Shown piece after piece: positions 1 through 8,773 of a DNA stretch of 64,000 bases. Both the position numbers and the translations under genes were made by a program. Origin of the DNA: Rhizobium giardinii bv. giardinii H152 (lineage in GTDB: Bacteria; Pseudomonadota; Alphaproteobacteria; Rhizobiales; Rhizobiaceae). The stretch lies in contig NZ_KB902691.1 in the NCBI RefSeq assembly GCF_000379605.1, forward strand, positions 345,499 to 409,498, given 5' to 3'. The notes below the pieces were generated by a model, which worked only from the letters and a program-made list of their open reading frames with translations, was not told the DNA's origin and did no database searches. Every line of letters starts with the position of its first letter. Within the stretch, counting starts at the first letter, position 1.

Positions 1-562
1 GCATCAGGTCGGCAAGCCCGGTTACGGACACGAGCGCCGAGTCCTTGAGACTGAGCTGCCAGACATTGCCTATGCCCGGAATGGCAAACCGGAAAACCTG
101 CGGGCCGATGATGCGGCGGAAGCGCAAGCTGCGGTTCATGCCGATCGCCTGCGCCGCCTCAAGCTCACCCTTCGGGATGGCGAGATAGGCACCGCGAAAA
201 ACCTCGGCCTGGTAGGCACCGGAGATGATGCCGACCGCAAGCGCACCGGCCGCGAAGGACGGAAGGCCGAGAAAGCCCTCGTAGCCCATCGCCGTACCGA
301 TCGCGGTGACCGCGCTCGATCCGCCGAAATAGACGAGATAGATGATCAGCAGTTCGGGAACGCCGCGAAAGACGGTGGTGTAGGTGCCGCCAAGCGTGCG
401 CAGTATCCTGCTGCCCGACAGCTTCGCCCAGGCGACCAGCGAGCCGAGGATAGCGCCGATCAACAGCGCAACGGCGGTAACGCAAAGCGTCATCAACGCT
501 GCCAGGAGAAGCAGTCCGCCCCAGCCGGTGGGGCCAAATCCGATCAATTGAAATAGTGCCAT
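1..562 (-). CDS. Polar amino-acid ABC transporter permease (partial, cut by window edge)
   Basis: HisQ/HisM-type inner-membrane permease that would form the channel of an amino-acid importer. The ATG is at 562-560 and the frame stays open to the left edge, so about 187 N-terminal codons are visible and the C-terminus is missing. Translation starts MALFQLIGFGPTGWGG and contains hydrophobic segments and the family EAA loop (GELEAAQAIGMNRS, around 125-170), which docks on the ATPase. It lies downstream of the binding-protein gene on the same strand, the usual HisJ-HisQ order; the second permease and ATPase should lie left of the window. The adjacent HutC-type regulator makes histidine, urocanate or a related amino acid a plausible substrate, but this is inference. 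Confidence 0.9.
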   Translation of the reverse strand, partial: MALFQLIGFGPTGWGGLLLLAALMTLCVTAVALLIGAILGSLVAWAKLSGSRILRTLGGTYTTVFRGVPELLIIYLVYFGGSSAVTAIGTAMGYEGFLGLPSFAAGALAVGIISGAYQAEVFRGAYLAIPKGELEAAQAIGMNRSLRFRRIIGPQVFRFAIPGIGNVWQLSLKDSALVSVTGLADLM

Positions 563-636
563 GCCGCAGGCGTCCCGTCGTTTCCGGCATGGCCGGCTTC
601 CCGATCGTCAGATGGATATGGAAGGCCGCACCTGAG

Positions 637-670
637 GGTGGGCGGCCTGCCGCAGCAAAGTGTGCCCACC
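637..670 (-). other. Stem-loop between binding-protein and permease genes
   Basis: Inverted repeat GGTGGGC (637-643) / GCCCACC (664-670) with an alternative inner GCGGC/GCCGC hairpin (642-653). It lies in the 142-bp gap after the binding-protein gene. Stem-loops here commonly stabilise the upstream transcript or attenuate the downstream permease, giving excess binding protein. There is no clear T-tract, so it is not called a full terminator. Confidence 0.4.
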
Positions 671-704
671 GGGGGCGAATGGCAAGCGGCGGGCAGAGTT
701 GAGA

Positions 705-1544
705 TCAGGGAGTAACGTCGGTTTTGAACCACTTCATCGACAAGGTCTTGATCGTGCCGTCGGCAAGTGCTGCCTCGATAGCCTTGTTGAACATGTCGCG
801 CAGATCCGTATCGGCCTGGCGAATGCCGAGGCCTTCACCGCTGCCGAAGATCGTGCCGCCGATTTCAGGGCCGGTGAAGGCGAGCGTGCCATTGGCCTTC
901 TCGAAAGCCGAGATCAGGTAGACGGCATCGTCGAAGACGAGATCGATACGGCCGGTTTCAAGATCGAGGTCGCGCTCGGCGCCGGTCTTGTATTCACGCA
1001 CGGTGGCGATATCGCCGAAGTTGTCATAGATGAACTTGGAGTAGACGGTGGCGGCCTGGATGCCGATCGTCTTGCCGGCGAAGGCTGCCTTCATCGCATC
1101 GATTTCCTTGACGCCGGTTGCGCCTGGATCAAGCTTGACGACCGAGCCGGTGCCGGCAGCGTTTGCCAGCGGGCCATCCTTCAGCGTCGCGAAAGCGGCG
1201 TGGGTATGAGCATAAGGAATGGTGAAGTCGATGATCTTCTTGCGCTCTTCGGTGATCGACAGCGCATCCATGATCACGTCGAACTTGCCGGCATTGAGCG
1301 CCGGGATCATGCCGTCCCAATCGGAGGCGACGAGATTGCACTCGACCTTCATGTGGTCGCAGAGATATTTGGCAAGCTCCGGCTCGAAACCACCGAGCGT
1401 ACCGTCGGGATTGGTCAGGTTCCAGGGCGCATAGGCGCCTTCGAGCGTGATGGTGACCGTCTTCCAGTCCTTGGCTTGAGCCATCGGAGCAGCAAGGGTT
1501 GCGAATGCGACGGCACCGGCCATCAGAAATTTGGATAGGTTCAT
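705..1544 (-). CDS. Amino-acid ABC transporter substrate-binding protein
   Basis: Periplasmic SBP_bac_3-family protein (279 aa) delivering an amino acid to the HisQ/HisM-type permease encoded just downstream. It opens with a Sec signal peptide (MNLSKFLMAGAVAF, cleavage after AQA near residue 23). The typical lysine/arginine/ornithine- and octopine-binding features follow: a YAPWNL segment, GGFEPELAKYLC, a DGMIPALNAGKFDVIMD stretch and SITEERKKIIDFT. I chose ATG 1544 over longer in-frame starts because AGAGGA precedes it and the signal peptide begins there. Expression probably starts in the 1545-1725 divergent region, which carries a palindrome suited to the HutC-like repressor. The ligand is unknown; opines, histidine or basic amino acids are all possible. 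Confidence 0.9.
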   Translation of the reverse strand: MNLSKFLMAGAVAFATLAAPMAQAKDWKTVTITLEGAYAPWNLTNPDGTLGGFEPELAKYLCDHMKVECNLVASDWDGMIPALNAGKFDVIMDALSITEERKKIIDFTIPYAHTHAAFATLKDGPLANAAGTGSVVKLDPGATGVKEIDAMKAAFAGKTIGIQAATVYSKFIYDNFGDIATVREYKTGAERDLDLETGRIDLVFDDAVYLISAFEKANGTLAFTGPEIGGTIFGSGEGLGIRQADTDLRDMFNKAIEAALADGTIKTLSMKWFKTDVTP

Positions 1545-1638
1545 GTTCAGGTTCCTCTGAGGTTTATCTTCACAACGTCCGCCGATCTCCGCCGTCTTAT
1601 GAGCCGGCTTCAAAAATGCCCCTGAACATCCATGTTGT

Positions 1639-1652
1639 ATATGGTACCATAT
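1639..1652. promoter_or_regulatory. Candidate operator: 14-bp palindrome ATATGGTACCATAT
   Basis: A perfect 14-bp inverted repeat in the divergent promoter region between the binding-protein gene (start 1544) and the HutC-like regulator (start 1726). It overlaps TTGTATATGG (1635-1644), a 10-mer that recurs at 2517-2526. HutC-type GntR repressors bind AT-rich dyads, so auto-repression plus control of the transporter is the simplest reading. Confidence 0.55.
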
Positions 1653-1725
1653 GCGAATTTTTGTGGTATGCAAGAGGGAGGCCCGCATTTGGATGCAAAA
1701 TTAATTTCGCCCAAGGAATGAGCAT

Positions 1726-2493
1726 ATGAAACGCAGCATCGACCAGAACGCTCAACTGAAGTGGGACAACAGCGACAATGACGGCGCACCGCTTTACGCC
1801 GGCGTCAAGCAGATGATCCTCGACCGCATCCAGAGCGGTGAATGGCCACCCAAGCACCGAGTCCCTTCGGAGAATGAACTGGTCGCCGAACTGGGCGTCA
1901 GCAAGATGACCGCCAACCGGGCGCTGCGCGAACTGGCAAGCGAGGGCGAACTGGTGCGTATCCAGGGCGTCGGCTCTTTTGTTGCCGAGCGCAAGGGCTA
2001 TTCAGAACTCTTCGAAGTCCGCAACATTGCCGAGGAGATCGACGAGCGAGGCCATGTGCACCAGGCTTCCGTGATCGTTTTGGCGCAGGAGACGGCAGCA
2101 CCCGATGTCGCCGATGCGCTCGGCCTGCCGATCGGCGCCCCGGTTTTTCACTCGTTGATCGTGCACAGCGAAAACGGCGTTCCGGTGCAGATTGAGGACC
2201 GTTTCGTCAATCCGGAGGCAGCCCCCGGATACCTTAACCAGGACTTCACCAAACAGACGCCGAACGCCTACCTGACTGCCGAGGCTCCGTTGAGCGGCTC
2301 CGAACACATCGTCGAAGCGGCCATGCCGCAACCTTGGGAATGTAAGCTCCTCGTAATCCTGCGCACCGAGCCCTGCCTGCTCATCCGCAGGCGCACATGG
2401 TCGTCCAAGCGCGTCGTCTCCTTTGCCCGTCTCGTCTATCCCGGCAACCGCTATCGGCTGGAATCACGCAGCGGAAAAATGGCGGACGACTGA
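1726..2493 (+). CDS. hutC: HutC-like GntR/UTRA transcriptional repressor
   Basis: GntR-family regulator (255 aa) of the HutC type, which represses histidine-utilisation genes and responds to urocanate. The winged HTH (about residues 25-90) shows PLYAGVKQMILDRI, SGEWPPKHRVPSENELV and MTANRALRELASEGELVRI. The UTRA effector domain follows (about 100-245), ending with the HutC-typical EPCLLIRRRTWS and VSFARLVYPG segments. The start at 1726 has AAGGA upstream. No hutU/H/I genes are in the window, so it may control the adjacent divergent transporter. A histidine-related effector is inferred from family only. The region between residues 200 and 215 is a little unusual (MPQPWECKLLVILRT), but the frame is intact. 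Confidence 0.85.
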   Translation: MKRSIDQNAQLKWDNSDNDGAPLYAGVKQMILDRIQSGEWPPKHRVPSENELVAELGVSKMTANRALRELASEGELVRIQGVGSFVAERKGYSELFEVRNIAEEIDERGHVHQASVIVLAQETAAPDVADALGLPIGAPVFHSLIVHSENGVPVQIEDRFVNPEAAPGYLNQDFTKQTPNAYLTAEAPLSGSEHIVEAAMPQPWECKLLVILRTEPCLLIRRRTWSSKRVVSFARLVYPGNRYRLESRSGKMADD

Positions 2494-2516
2494 TTATCGC
2501 CAAGACACCTGCTATA

Positions 2517-2526
2517 TTGTATATGG
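2517..2526. promoter_or_regulatory. Second copy of TTGTATATGG downstream of hutC-like gene
   Basis: The 10-mer matches 1635-1644 exactly. It sits between the hutC stop and the convergent TetR gene, an odd place for an operator. It may be a secondary HutC site or chance in a short AT-rich spacer. Confidence 0.3.
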
Positions 2527-2543
2527 AACATGGGGCCCGATAA

Positions 2544-3143
2544 TCAGCTGCCTTCAGCAGCCGGTTCCGGCCAGAATTGCAGTGCCATGTCGATGACGCG
2601 ATAAAGGGCCGCCCGATCCGCACCGGACGCCGCCTGAATGGCCGTCCCTTGCGAAATCGTCATGATATAGCGGGCAAGATCAAAGGGTTCATGGCCGGGC
2701 GGCAGATCGCCCTCCTGCGCCGCGCGCTCGAACCGCTTGCCCAATTCGTGTTCGTCGCGGTGGCGGTTTTCAATCAGACATTTCTGGATGTCAGCGGCAG
2801 CCTCGCTGCAGGCGAGCGCACTGTTGATGCCCATGCATCCGCTCGGGTCCTTATCAGCCGTCTGCGCATCGGCAAAGCCGCGCAGAATCTTCTCGGCGGT
2901 AACACGGGCTTTAGGTTCTTTGAGAGCCTCATGAAAGAAGCTCATCTTGGTGCGCTCGTAGCGCTCGAGCGCCTTCAGGAAGAGAGCCTCCTTGTTGCCA
3001 AAGACGCCATAGAGGCTGGGCTTGGTGATACCCATTCCCTCGGTCAGATCGGTCAGAGAGGTGCCTTCGTAGCCCTTTCGCCAGAATAGTTCCATGGCCG
3101 TTTCAAGGGCCTCGTCGACATCAAACTCTCTTGGCCGTCCCAT
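2544..3143 (-). CDS. TetR/AcrR-family repressor of the RND efflux operon
   Basis: Transcriptional repressor (199 aa) divergent from an RND efflux pair. The N-terminal HTH (about residues 5-50) reads GRPREFDVDEALETAMELF, YEGTSLTDL and ITKPSLYGVFGNKEALF, the classic TetR DNA-binding motif. The C-terminal ligand-binding domain is helical, with a conserved GCMGINSALA segment. ATG 3143 is preceded by GGGAGG at good distance. Two matching palindromes lie between it and the adaptor gene, so it very likely represses both itself and the pump and is released by a small toxic ligand. The inducer cannot be predicted. Confidence 0.92.
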   Translation of the reverse strand: MGRPREFDVDEALETAMELFWRKGYEGTSLTDLTEGMGITKPSLYGVFGNKEALFLKALERYERTKMSFFHEALKEPKARVTAEKILRGFADAQTADKDPSGCMGINSALACSEAAADIQKCLIENRHRDEHELGKRFERAAQEGDLPPGHEPFDLARYIMTISQGTAIQAASGADRAALYRVIDMALQFWPEPAAEGS

Positions 3144-3165
3144 GGGCCGGACCTCCCGAATTTTT

Positions 3166-3183
3166 TTATACCGATCGGTATAA
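3166..3183. promoter_or_regulatory. TetR operator 1, 18-bp perfect palindrome
   Basis: TTATACCGATCGGTATAA is a perfect dyad located 23 bp upstream of the TetR start codon and 145 bp upstream of the efflux adaptor gene. The ATACCGATCGGTAT core is typical of TetR-family operators. Confidence 0.85.
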
Positions 3184-3188
3184 TTCCA

Positions 3189-3218
3189 TTGACAGTGATC
3201 GGTTCAGGAACTTATTTT
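3189..3218 (+). promoter_or_regulatory. Probable efflux promoter (TTGACA -35 box)
   Basis: TTGACA at 3189-3194 is followed after 17-18 bp by an AT-rich -10 candidate (TATTTT near 3213-3218). It lies between the two TetR operators, and operator 2 would cover the start site. Confidence 0.55.
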
Positions 3219-3219
3219 T

Positions 3220-3233
3220 ATACCGATCGGTAT
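3220..3233. promoter_or_regulatory. TetR operator 2, 14-bp palindrome
   Basis: ATACCGATCGGTAT repeats the core of operator 1 exactly. The centres of the two operators are 52 bp apart, close to five helical turns, which would place bound dimers on the same face of the DNA. Confidence 0.85.
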
Positions 3234-3327
3234 TGAACGTCAATGCAACCCTCGCCCAAATCTCTCGCCTCCCACGAAAGATGACCGGCACATCCCTCCC
3301 CCGAGGCCAGAAATTCAGGATAACGCC

Positions 3328-4548
3328 ATGTCTTTCGGAACTTTCAGAAACAAGCTTCTCGCCACCGGGCTCATTCTTGCCGTGGCAACCATTGCACCGA
3401 CGATCGTCTTCGAAATCCAGGGCAGCCCGTCCGGCACCGGCAATGCAGCCGATGCCACGGCCGCCGCGCCCGTTGCCGTTCCCGTCTCGGTCGCCGTCGT
3501 TGAGGCAAAGCCCGTGACGCAGTGGAGTGAATTCTCCGGCCGTCTGGAGGCGATCGATCATGTCGAACTGCGTTCACGCGTCGCCGGCGCGATCCAGTCC
3601 GTTCATTTCCAGGAAGGCGCGATCGTCGAGAAGGGCGACCTGCTCGTCACCATCGACCCGGCTCCCTATCAGGCAGAAGTGGCCCGCGCCAAGGCAAGCG
3701 TGACCGCAGCCGAGGCCCGGGCCTCCCTGGCCCGCACCGAACTGAAGCGCGGCAAGCAACTGCTTGCCTCCAACGCCGTATCGCAAAGCGACTACGATCA
3801 GCGCCTGAACGGCGAGGCAAGTGCCGAGGCTGACCTGGAAGCCGCGCGCGCCGTGCTGCAGTCGGCCGAGCTCAATCTGAGCTATACTGAAATCCGCGCT
3901 CCGATCACCGGCCGCGTCGGCAAGATCGAGATCACCGCTGGCAACCTCATCGCCGCCGGTCCGTCTTCGCCGATCCTTACCCGGCTGGTATCGCTAAGCC
4001 CGATCTATGCAAGCTTCGAAGCGGATGAACAGATCGTCTCCGGCATCCTGGCAGAATTGCCGGAGGGCGTGAATGCCCGCAACTTCCTCGATCGCGTTCC
4101 GGTGCGCATGGATGTCGCCGGCCACCCGGATATCAAGGGCAAGCTCCAGCTCGTCGACAACAGCGTCGATCCGCAAAGCGGCACCATCCGGGTGCGTGCA
4201 GTGTTCGACAATGCTAACGGCGCCCTGATGCCGGGTCAATTCGCGCGGCTGAGCATGGGCCAGTCGAAGACGGAAGACGCCGTGCTGGTTCATGAACGGG
4301 CGATCGGCACCGACCAGAACAAGAAATACGTGATCGTCGTCAAGCCCGACAACACCACCGAATATCGCGAAATCACGGTCGGCGCGAAATCCGATGGCCT
4401 GCGGGTGGTGACATCGGGTCTGAAGGCCCAGGAACGCATCGTCGTCAACGGTCTGCAGCGCATCCGCCCCGGCTCGCTCGTCGCACCAGAAATGGTCTCG
4501 ATGAACGCCAGCACGGACCCGGCGCTGCAAGCCTCCATCGCGCAATAA
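3328..4548 (+). CDS. RND efflux periplasmic adaptor (membrane fusion protein)
   Basis: Adaptor (406 aa) of a tripartite RND efflux pump, linking the inner-membrane transporter to an outer-membrane channel. It starts with an N-terminal hydrophobic anchor (LLATGLILAVATIAPTIV) without a lipobox. The family order follows: beta-barrel/lipoyl half (VELRSRVAGAIQSVHFQEGAIV), a helical hairpin (about 110-165, Ala/Glu/Arg-rich), second lipoyl half (IRAPITGRVGK) and a C-terminal barrel ending RIRPGSLV. AGGATAACGCC precedes the ATG. The transporter gene follows after 38 bp. It resembles MexE/BepF-type adaptors, but no outer-membrane factor gene is present, so the pump must recruit one encoded elsewhere. 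It is under the TetR operators at 3166-3233. Confidence 0.93.
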   Translation: MSFGTFRNKLLATGLILAVATIAPTIVFEIQGSPSGTGNAADATAAAPVAVPVSVAVVEAKPVTQWSEFSGRLEAIDHVELRSRVAGAIQSVHFQEGAIVEKGDLLVTIDPAPYQAEVARAKASVTAAEARASLARTELKRGKQLLASNAVSQSDYDQRLNGEASAEADLEAARAVLQSAELNLSYTEIRAPITGRVGKIEITAGNLIAAGPSSPILTRLVSLSPIYASFEADEQIVSGILAELPEGVNARNFLDRVPVRMDVAGHPDIKGKLQLVDNSVDPQSGTIRVRAVFDNANGALMPGQFARLSMGQSKTEDAVLVHERAIGTDQNKKYVIVVKPDNTTEYREITVGAKSDGLRVVTSGLKAQERIVVNGLQRIRPGSLVAPEMVSMNASTDPALQASIAQ

Positions 4549-4586
4549 GCCGTAAACCGGCACTTGAGAACAAGGGCGATCGCGCC

Positions 4587-7500
4587 ATGAATATTTCCAG
4601 ATTCTTCATCGATCGCCCGGTTTTCGCGGGCGTTCTGTCTTTCCTCATCTTCCTCGGCGGCCTGATCGCCATGACGATCCTGCCGATCTCGGAATATCCG
4701 GATGTCGTGCCGCCGTCCGTCGTGGTGCGCGCCAACTATCCGGGCGCCAACCCCAAGGTGATCGCCGAAACGGTGGCGACGCCGCTGGAGGAATCGATCA
4801 ACGGCGTCCAGGACATGCTCTATATGAGCAGCCAGGCGACGACCGACGGCCTGATGACGCTCACCGTCACCTTCAAGCTCGGCACCGATCCGGACCAGGC
4901 GCAGCAGCTCGTTCAGAACCGCGTCAGCCAGGCTGAGCCACGCTTGCCGGAAGAGGTGCGCCGCCTCGGCGTCACCACCGTCAAGAGCTCTCCCGACCTG
5001 ATGATGGTCGTTCACCTGACCTCGCCCGAGGGCCGCTACGACATGACTTATCTGCGCAATTACGCGCTGATCAACGTCAAGGACAGGCTCGCCCGCATCG
5101 ACGGTGTCGGACAGGTGCAACTGTTCGGCTCAGGCGACTATTCGATGCGCATCTGGCTCGACCCGCAGAAGATGGCGGAGCTGGGCTTGTCCGCATCGGA
5201 CGTCGTCAACGAAATCCGCGCCCAGAACATCCAGGCGGCTGCCGGCGTCATCGGCTCTTCGCCCAATCTCGAGGGCGTCGACCTGCAGCTTTCCGTAAAC
5301 GCGCAAGGGCGCTTGCAGAGCGAGGAAGAGTTCGGCGAAATCATCATCAAGACGAGCCCGACCGGCGCGATCACGCGACTGCGCGATGTTGCCCGCATCG
5401 AGCTTGGTTCGGCCGAATATTCGCTGCGCTCGCTGCTCAACAACAAGCAGGCTGTTGCCGTCCCCGTCTTCCAGGCTCCCGGATCGAACGCGATCGAGAT
5501 CGCCGACAAGGTCCGCGCCGTGATGAAGGAAGTCAAGGCAACGATGCCGCAGGATGTCGACTACGAGATCGTCTACGACACGACGCAGTTCGTGCGCGCC
5601 TCGATAGAGGCCGTCATCCACACGCTGCTCGAAGCCATCGCCCTCGTCGTCATCGTCGTCATCATCTTCCTGCAGACATGGCGCGCCTCGATCATCCCGC
5701 TGATCGCCGTTCCCGTATCGATCGTCGGCACCTTCGCTATCATGCAGATGTTCGGGTTTTCGATTAACGCGCTCAGCCTGTTCGGACTGGTGCTTGCCAT
5801 CGGCATCGTCGTCGATGACGCGATCGTTGTCGTTGAAAACGTCGAGCGCAACATCGAAAACGGCCTTGCCCCACGCGAGGCGACCTATCGGGCGATGGCC
5901 GAAGTCTCAGGCCCGATCATCGCGATCGCGCTGGTGCTGGTCGCCGTCTTCGTGCCGCTGGCCTTCATCTCCGGCCTCACCGGCCAGTTCTACAAGCAGT
6001 TCGCCCTGACGATCGCCATTTCGACCGTCATCTCGGCCTTCAACTCGCTCACCCTGTCGCCTGCCCTGGCCGCCCTGCTCTTGCGTGGCCATAATGCGCC
6101 AAAGGATCGTCTGACCCGGATCATGGATTTCCTGTTCGGCTGGTTCTTCCGCGGCTTCAATACCGTCTTCACGCGTGGAGCGAATGGCTATAGCGCCGGC
6201 GTCAAGGGCGTGATCTCGCGCAAGACGCTGATGATGGGTGTCTATCTGCTGCTCATCGGCGCCACAGCGTTCTTCTTCAAGGCGGTGCCGGGCGGCTTCG
6301 TGCCGCCGCAGGACAAGCAGTATCTCGTCGGCTTCACGCAGCTGCCGGACGGCGCTTCGCTTGACCGGACGGAAGAGGTTATCCGCCGCATCAGCGACAT
6401 CGCACTCAAGGTGCCGGGCGTCGAAGACGCCATCGCCTTCCCTGGCCTGTCGATCAACGGCTTCACCAACTCCTCCAATGCCGGCATCGTCTTCCTGTCG
6501 TTGAAACCCTTCGAGGAGCGCACGACACCGGATCTTTCGGCTGGCGCAATTGCCGGGCGATTGAACCAGGAGCTCTCCGCAATCCAGGACTCCTTCAGCG
6601 CCATCTTCCCGCCGCCGCCCGTGCAGGGTCTCGGCGCCATCGGCGGCTTCAAGCTGCAATTGGAAGACAAGGCTGGTCTCGGCTACGAGGCTCTTGATGC
6701 AGCCGTAAAGGGCTTCATGGCCAAGGCCCATACCGCGCCCGAACTGGTTGGCATGTTCTCGAGCTATCAGGTCAACGTTCCACAGCTCTATGCCGATGTC
6801 GATCGCGCCAAGGCACGGCAGCTTAACGTGCCGCTGACGGAGATCTTCAACACGCTGCAGATCTATCTCGGCTCGGTCTACGTCAACGACTTCAACAAGT
6901 TCGGCCGGACCTATTCCGTCCGCGTCCAGGCCGATGCCGCCTACCGCGCCCAGGCCGAAGACATCGGCAAGCTGCAGGTTCGCTCGAATTCCGGCGAGAT
7001 GATCCCGCTGTCGGCCGTGCTGAACGTCAGCTCCACTGCCGGGCCGGAGCGGGCCATGCGCTACAACGGCTTCCTCTCGGCCGATGTCAACGGCAACACG
7101 GCTCCCGGCTATTCCTCCGGCCAGGCGCGCGCCGCCGTCGAACGTATCGCGGCGGAAACCCTGCCGGCCGGCGTCAGCTTCGAATGGACGGAACTGACCT
7201 ATCAGGAGATCATTGCCGGCAATACCGGCGTGCTGATCTTCCCGTTGTCGATCCTGCTCGTCTTCCTGGTGCTGGCTGCGCAATATGAAAGCCTGTCGCT
7301 ACCGCTGTCGATCATCATGATCATTCCGATGGCGCTTCTGGCGGCACTCGCCGGGGTCTGGCTGACGGCGGGCGACAACAACGTCTTCACGCAGATCGGA
7401 CTGATCGTGCTGGTCGGGCTATCGGCGAAGAATGCCATCCTGATCGTCGAATTCGCGCGTGAACTGGAGTTCGAGGGAGCCAAGCCCTTCGATGCGGTGA

Positions 7501-7817
7501 TCAAGGCGAGCCGTCTTCGCCTGCGCCCGATCCTGATGACGTCGATGGCCTTCATCATGGGCGTTGTACCGCTGGTGACCTCGACCGGCGCGGGTGCGGA
7601 AATGCGCCACGCCATGGGGGTCGCGGTGTTCTCCGGCATGATCGGGGTGACGCTGTTCGGCCTGTTCCTGACGCCGGTCTTCTACGTCGTGGTCCGCGCA
7701 CTTACCGGCAACAGGCCACTGAAGATAACCGGCGCGCACGTAGCGCCCGCCGAAACGGCCACCGTGACGCCGTTGCACACGCAACCCGTCCTGCCTGGGT
7801 TGGAAGCCGCGGAATAA
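4587..7817 (+). CDS. RND multidrug efflux transporter (HAE1 family, MexF/BepG-like)
   Basis: Proton-driven inner-membrane transporter (1076 aa, normal HAE1 length of about 1050). It begins with MNISRFFIDRPVFAG. It contains the family motif GLVLAIGIVVDDAIVVVENV, whose paired aspartates carry the proton relay, and has the two-fold repeat of a transmembrane segment plus a large periplasmic loop. The second half ends with GLSAKNAILIVEFARELE and the membrane segments before residue 1040. It is co-transcribed with the upstream adaptor and controlled by the divergent TetR gene. Substrates are probably amphiphilic antibiotics, plant phenolics or detergents, as for MexF-like pumps, but this is family-based. 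It is intact and unremarkable in composition. Confidence 0.95.
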   Translation: MNISRFFIDRPVFAGVLSFLIFLGGLIAMTILPISEYPDVVPPSVVVRANYPGANPKVIAETVATPLEESINGVQDMLYMSSQATTDGLMTLTVTFKLGTDPDQAQQLVQNRVSQAEPRLPEEVRRLGVTTVKSSPDLMMVVHLTSPEGRYDMTYLRNYALINVKDRLARIDGVGQVQLFGSGDYSMRIWLDPQKMAELGLSASDVVNEIRAQNIQAAAGVIGSSPNLEGVDLQLSVNAQGRLQSEEEFGEIIIKTSPTGAITRLRDVARIELGSAEYSLRSLLNNKQAVAVPVFQAPGSNAIEIADKVRAVMKEVKATMPQDVDYEIVYDTTQFVRASIEAVIHTLLEAIALVVIVVIIFLQTWRASIIPLIAVPVSIVGTFAIMQMFGFSINALSLFGLVLAIGIVVDDAIVVVENVERNIENGLAPREATYRAMAEVSGPIIAIALVLVAVFVPLAFISGLTGQFYKQFALTIAISTVISAFNSLTLSPALAALLLRGHNAPKDRLTRIMDFLFGWFFRGFNTVFTRGANGYSAGVKGVISRKTLMMGVYLLLIGATAFFFKAVPGGFVPPQDKQYLVGFTQLPDGASLDRTEEVIRRISDIALKVPGVEDAIAFPGLSINGFTNSSNAGIVFLSLKPFEERTTPDLSAGAIAGRLNQELSAIQDSFSAIFPPPPVQGLGAIGGFKLQLEDKAGLGYEALDAAVKGFMAKAHTAPELVGMFSSYQVNVPQLYADVDRAKARQLNVPLTEIFNTLQIYLGSVYVNDFNKFGRTYSVRVQADAAYRAQAEDIGKLQVRSNSGEMIPLSAVLNVSSTAGPERAMRYNGFLSADVNGNTAPGYSSGQARAAVERIAAETLPAGVSFEWTELTYQEIIAGNTGVLIFPLSILLVFLVLAAQYESLSLPLSIIMIIPMALLAALAGVWLTAGDNNVFTQIGLIVLVGLSAKNAILIVEFARELEFEGAKPFDAVIKASRLRLRPILMTSMAFIMGVVPLVTSTGAGAEMRHAMGVAVFSGMIGVTLFGLFLTPVFYVVVRALTGNRPLKITGAHVAPAETATVTPLHTQPVLPGLEAAE

Positions 7818-7843
7818 GCCGCGACAAGGACACCACCATCATG

Positions 7844-7882
7844 AAAAACGGCGCCGTCACCAGTACGGCGACGTTTTTTTTT
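7844..7882 (+). terminator. Rho-independent terminator after the efflux operon
   Basis: AAAAACG-G-CGCCGT (7844-7857) pairs with ACGGCG-A-CGTTTTT (7865-7878) around a 7-nt loop, with a single G/A mismatch, and runs into nine T (7874-7882). The reverse strand also has a T run, so it may act in both directions. The rest of the roughly 300-bp gap 7818-8117 holds no convincing gene. Confidence 0.8.
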
Positions 7883-8117
7883 CGCAGCGAGCCGAGCAGC
7901 AGGCGCCGCCCGGGCGGAGCAGCCACGCCACCACCGAAGCCGACACGCGCCGGACCGGAAACGCACAGCGTCAAATTTTCAAGCGGCTGGTCGGTCTCGT
8001 GGGTGAGGCGGAGCGTATAGACCGGGCTCTCCTCCTACTCTCCGGCACCCAGACCGTCTCCAAACTGGCAATTGGCCTTGGTCGCAATCGCCATCATCTC
8101 TGCTCCGGAGAAAGGGG

Positions 8118-8594
8118 TCAGTCGGCGCTTTTGAGCAGCCCGGCATAGACGCCGGGGGCCGAATGGGGGATCGGGGTGGCACCCACAGTGCGCTCGTAGA
8201 ACGCCGATGGGCCGACATCGCCGATGATGGCGTAGCCGTAGCCCATGGTCTTCAAATCCAGCAAACAGGCGAGCAGCAGCGCATGGCCGATGCCCTCGCC
8301 GCGAGCCGACTCTTCAACGCCAGTCGGCCCGAAGAAGCCGCGGGCGATCGATTCGTGGCAGGCAAAGCCGATGAGTTTTTCCGCCCGCATTGCGAGAAAG
8401 CAGGTCGGCGGCTGCCTGGCGAAAGCGACCGTAGTCTCGCTCGCCCAGCTGGAGCCGAACTTTTCCCGCACCCAGCCAGTCACGAGCTCAAGCTCCGGTG
8501 CAAGCGCCCGCCGGATCATGACACCGGCTTTTTCCATTCGCGCGTCGAGAGCGGGAACAGGTTTAACCAGTGAAAGATTGACCAGATAATCCAT
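8118..8594 (-). CDS. GNAT-family N-acetyltransferase
   Basis: Probable acetyl-CoA-dependent N-acetyltransferase (158 aa). The acetyl-CoA-binding signature is VEESARGEGIGHALLLACL (motif A, the R/Q-x-x-G-x-G/A type), followed by MGYGYAIIGDVGPSAFYERTVGA, the usual motif B/C ending with the conserved Phe-Tyr. I start at ATG 8594 (MDYLVNLSLV); an upstream in-frame ATG at 8660 would add 22 residues with no domain content. It is monocistronic. Neither neighbour reveals the acceptor, which could be an amino group on a small molecule or protein. Confidence 0.8.
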   Translation of the reverse strand: MDYLVNLSLVKPVPALDARMEKAGVMIRRALAPELELVTGWVREKFGSSWASETTVAFARQPPTCFLAMRAEKLIGFACHESIARGFFGPTGVEESARGEGIGHALLLACLLDLKTMGYGYAIIGDVGPSAFYERTVGATPIPHSAPGVYAGLLKSAD

Positions 8595-8773
8595 GTCGAA
8601 CCCGTGCGGTTGGCAGTCAGGTGACCGTGCCTGGCTGTTCGATGGCGCCAAGCCATCCATTGCTTCCGATGATCAAGGGCTGCATTAAGTCAAATACTTA
8701 GAGGCATAGTCACGCGCTCGTCAACTCGGCTTTGCAACGAGCGTTGACTTGCGGAATTGCCCGGAAACGACAA

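Noticed and set aside
5907..7283. Long minus-strand open frame (458 codons) opposite the RND transporter
   Set aside because: It mirrors the codon bias of the real gene, is rich in Arg/Asp/Gly without domain content, and has no own ribosome site.
7979..8218. Small minus-strand gene after the efflux operon
   Set aside because: Overlaps the acetyltransferase 3' end, low-complexity Arg/Pro content, no ribosome site.
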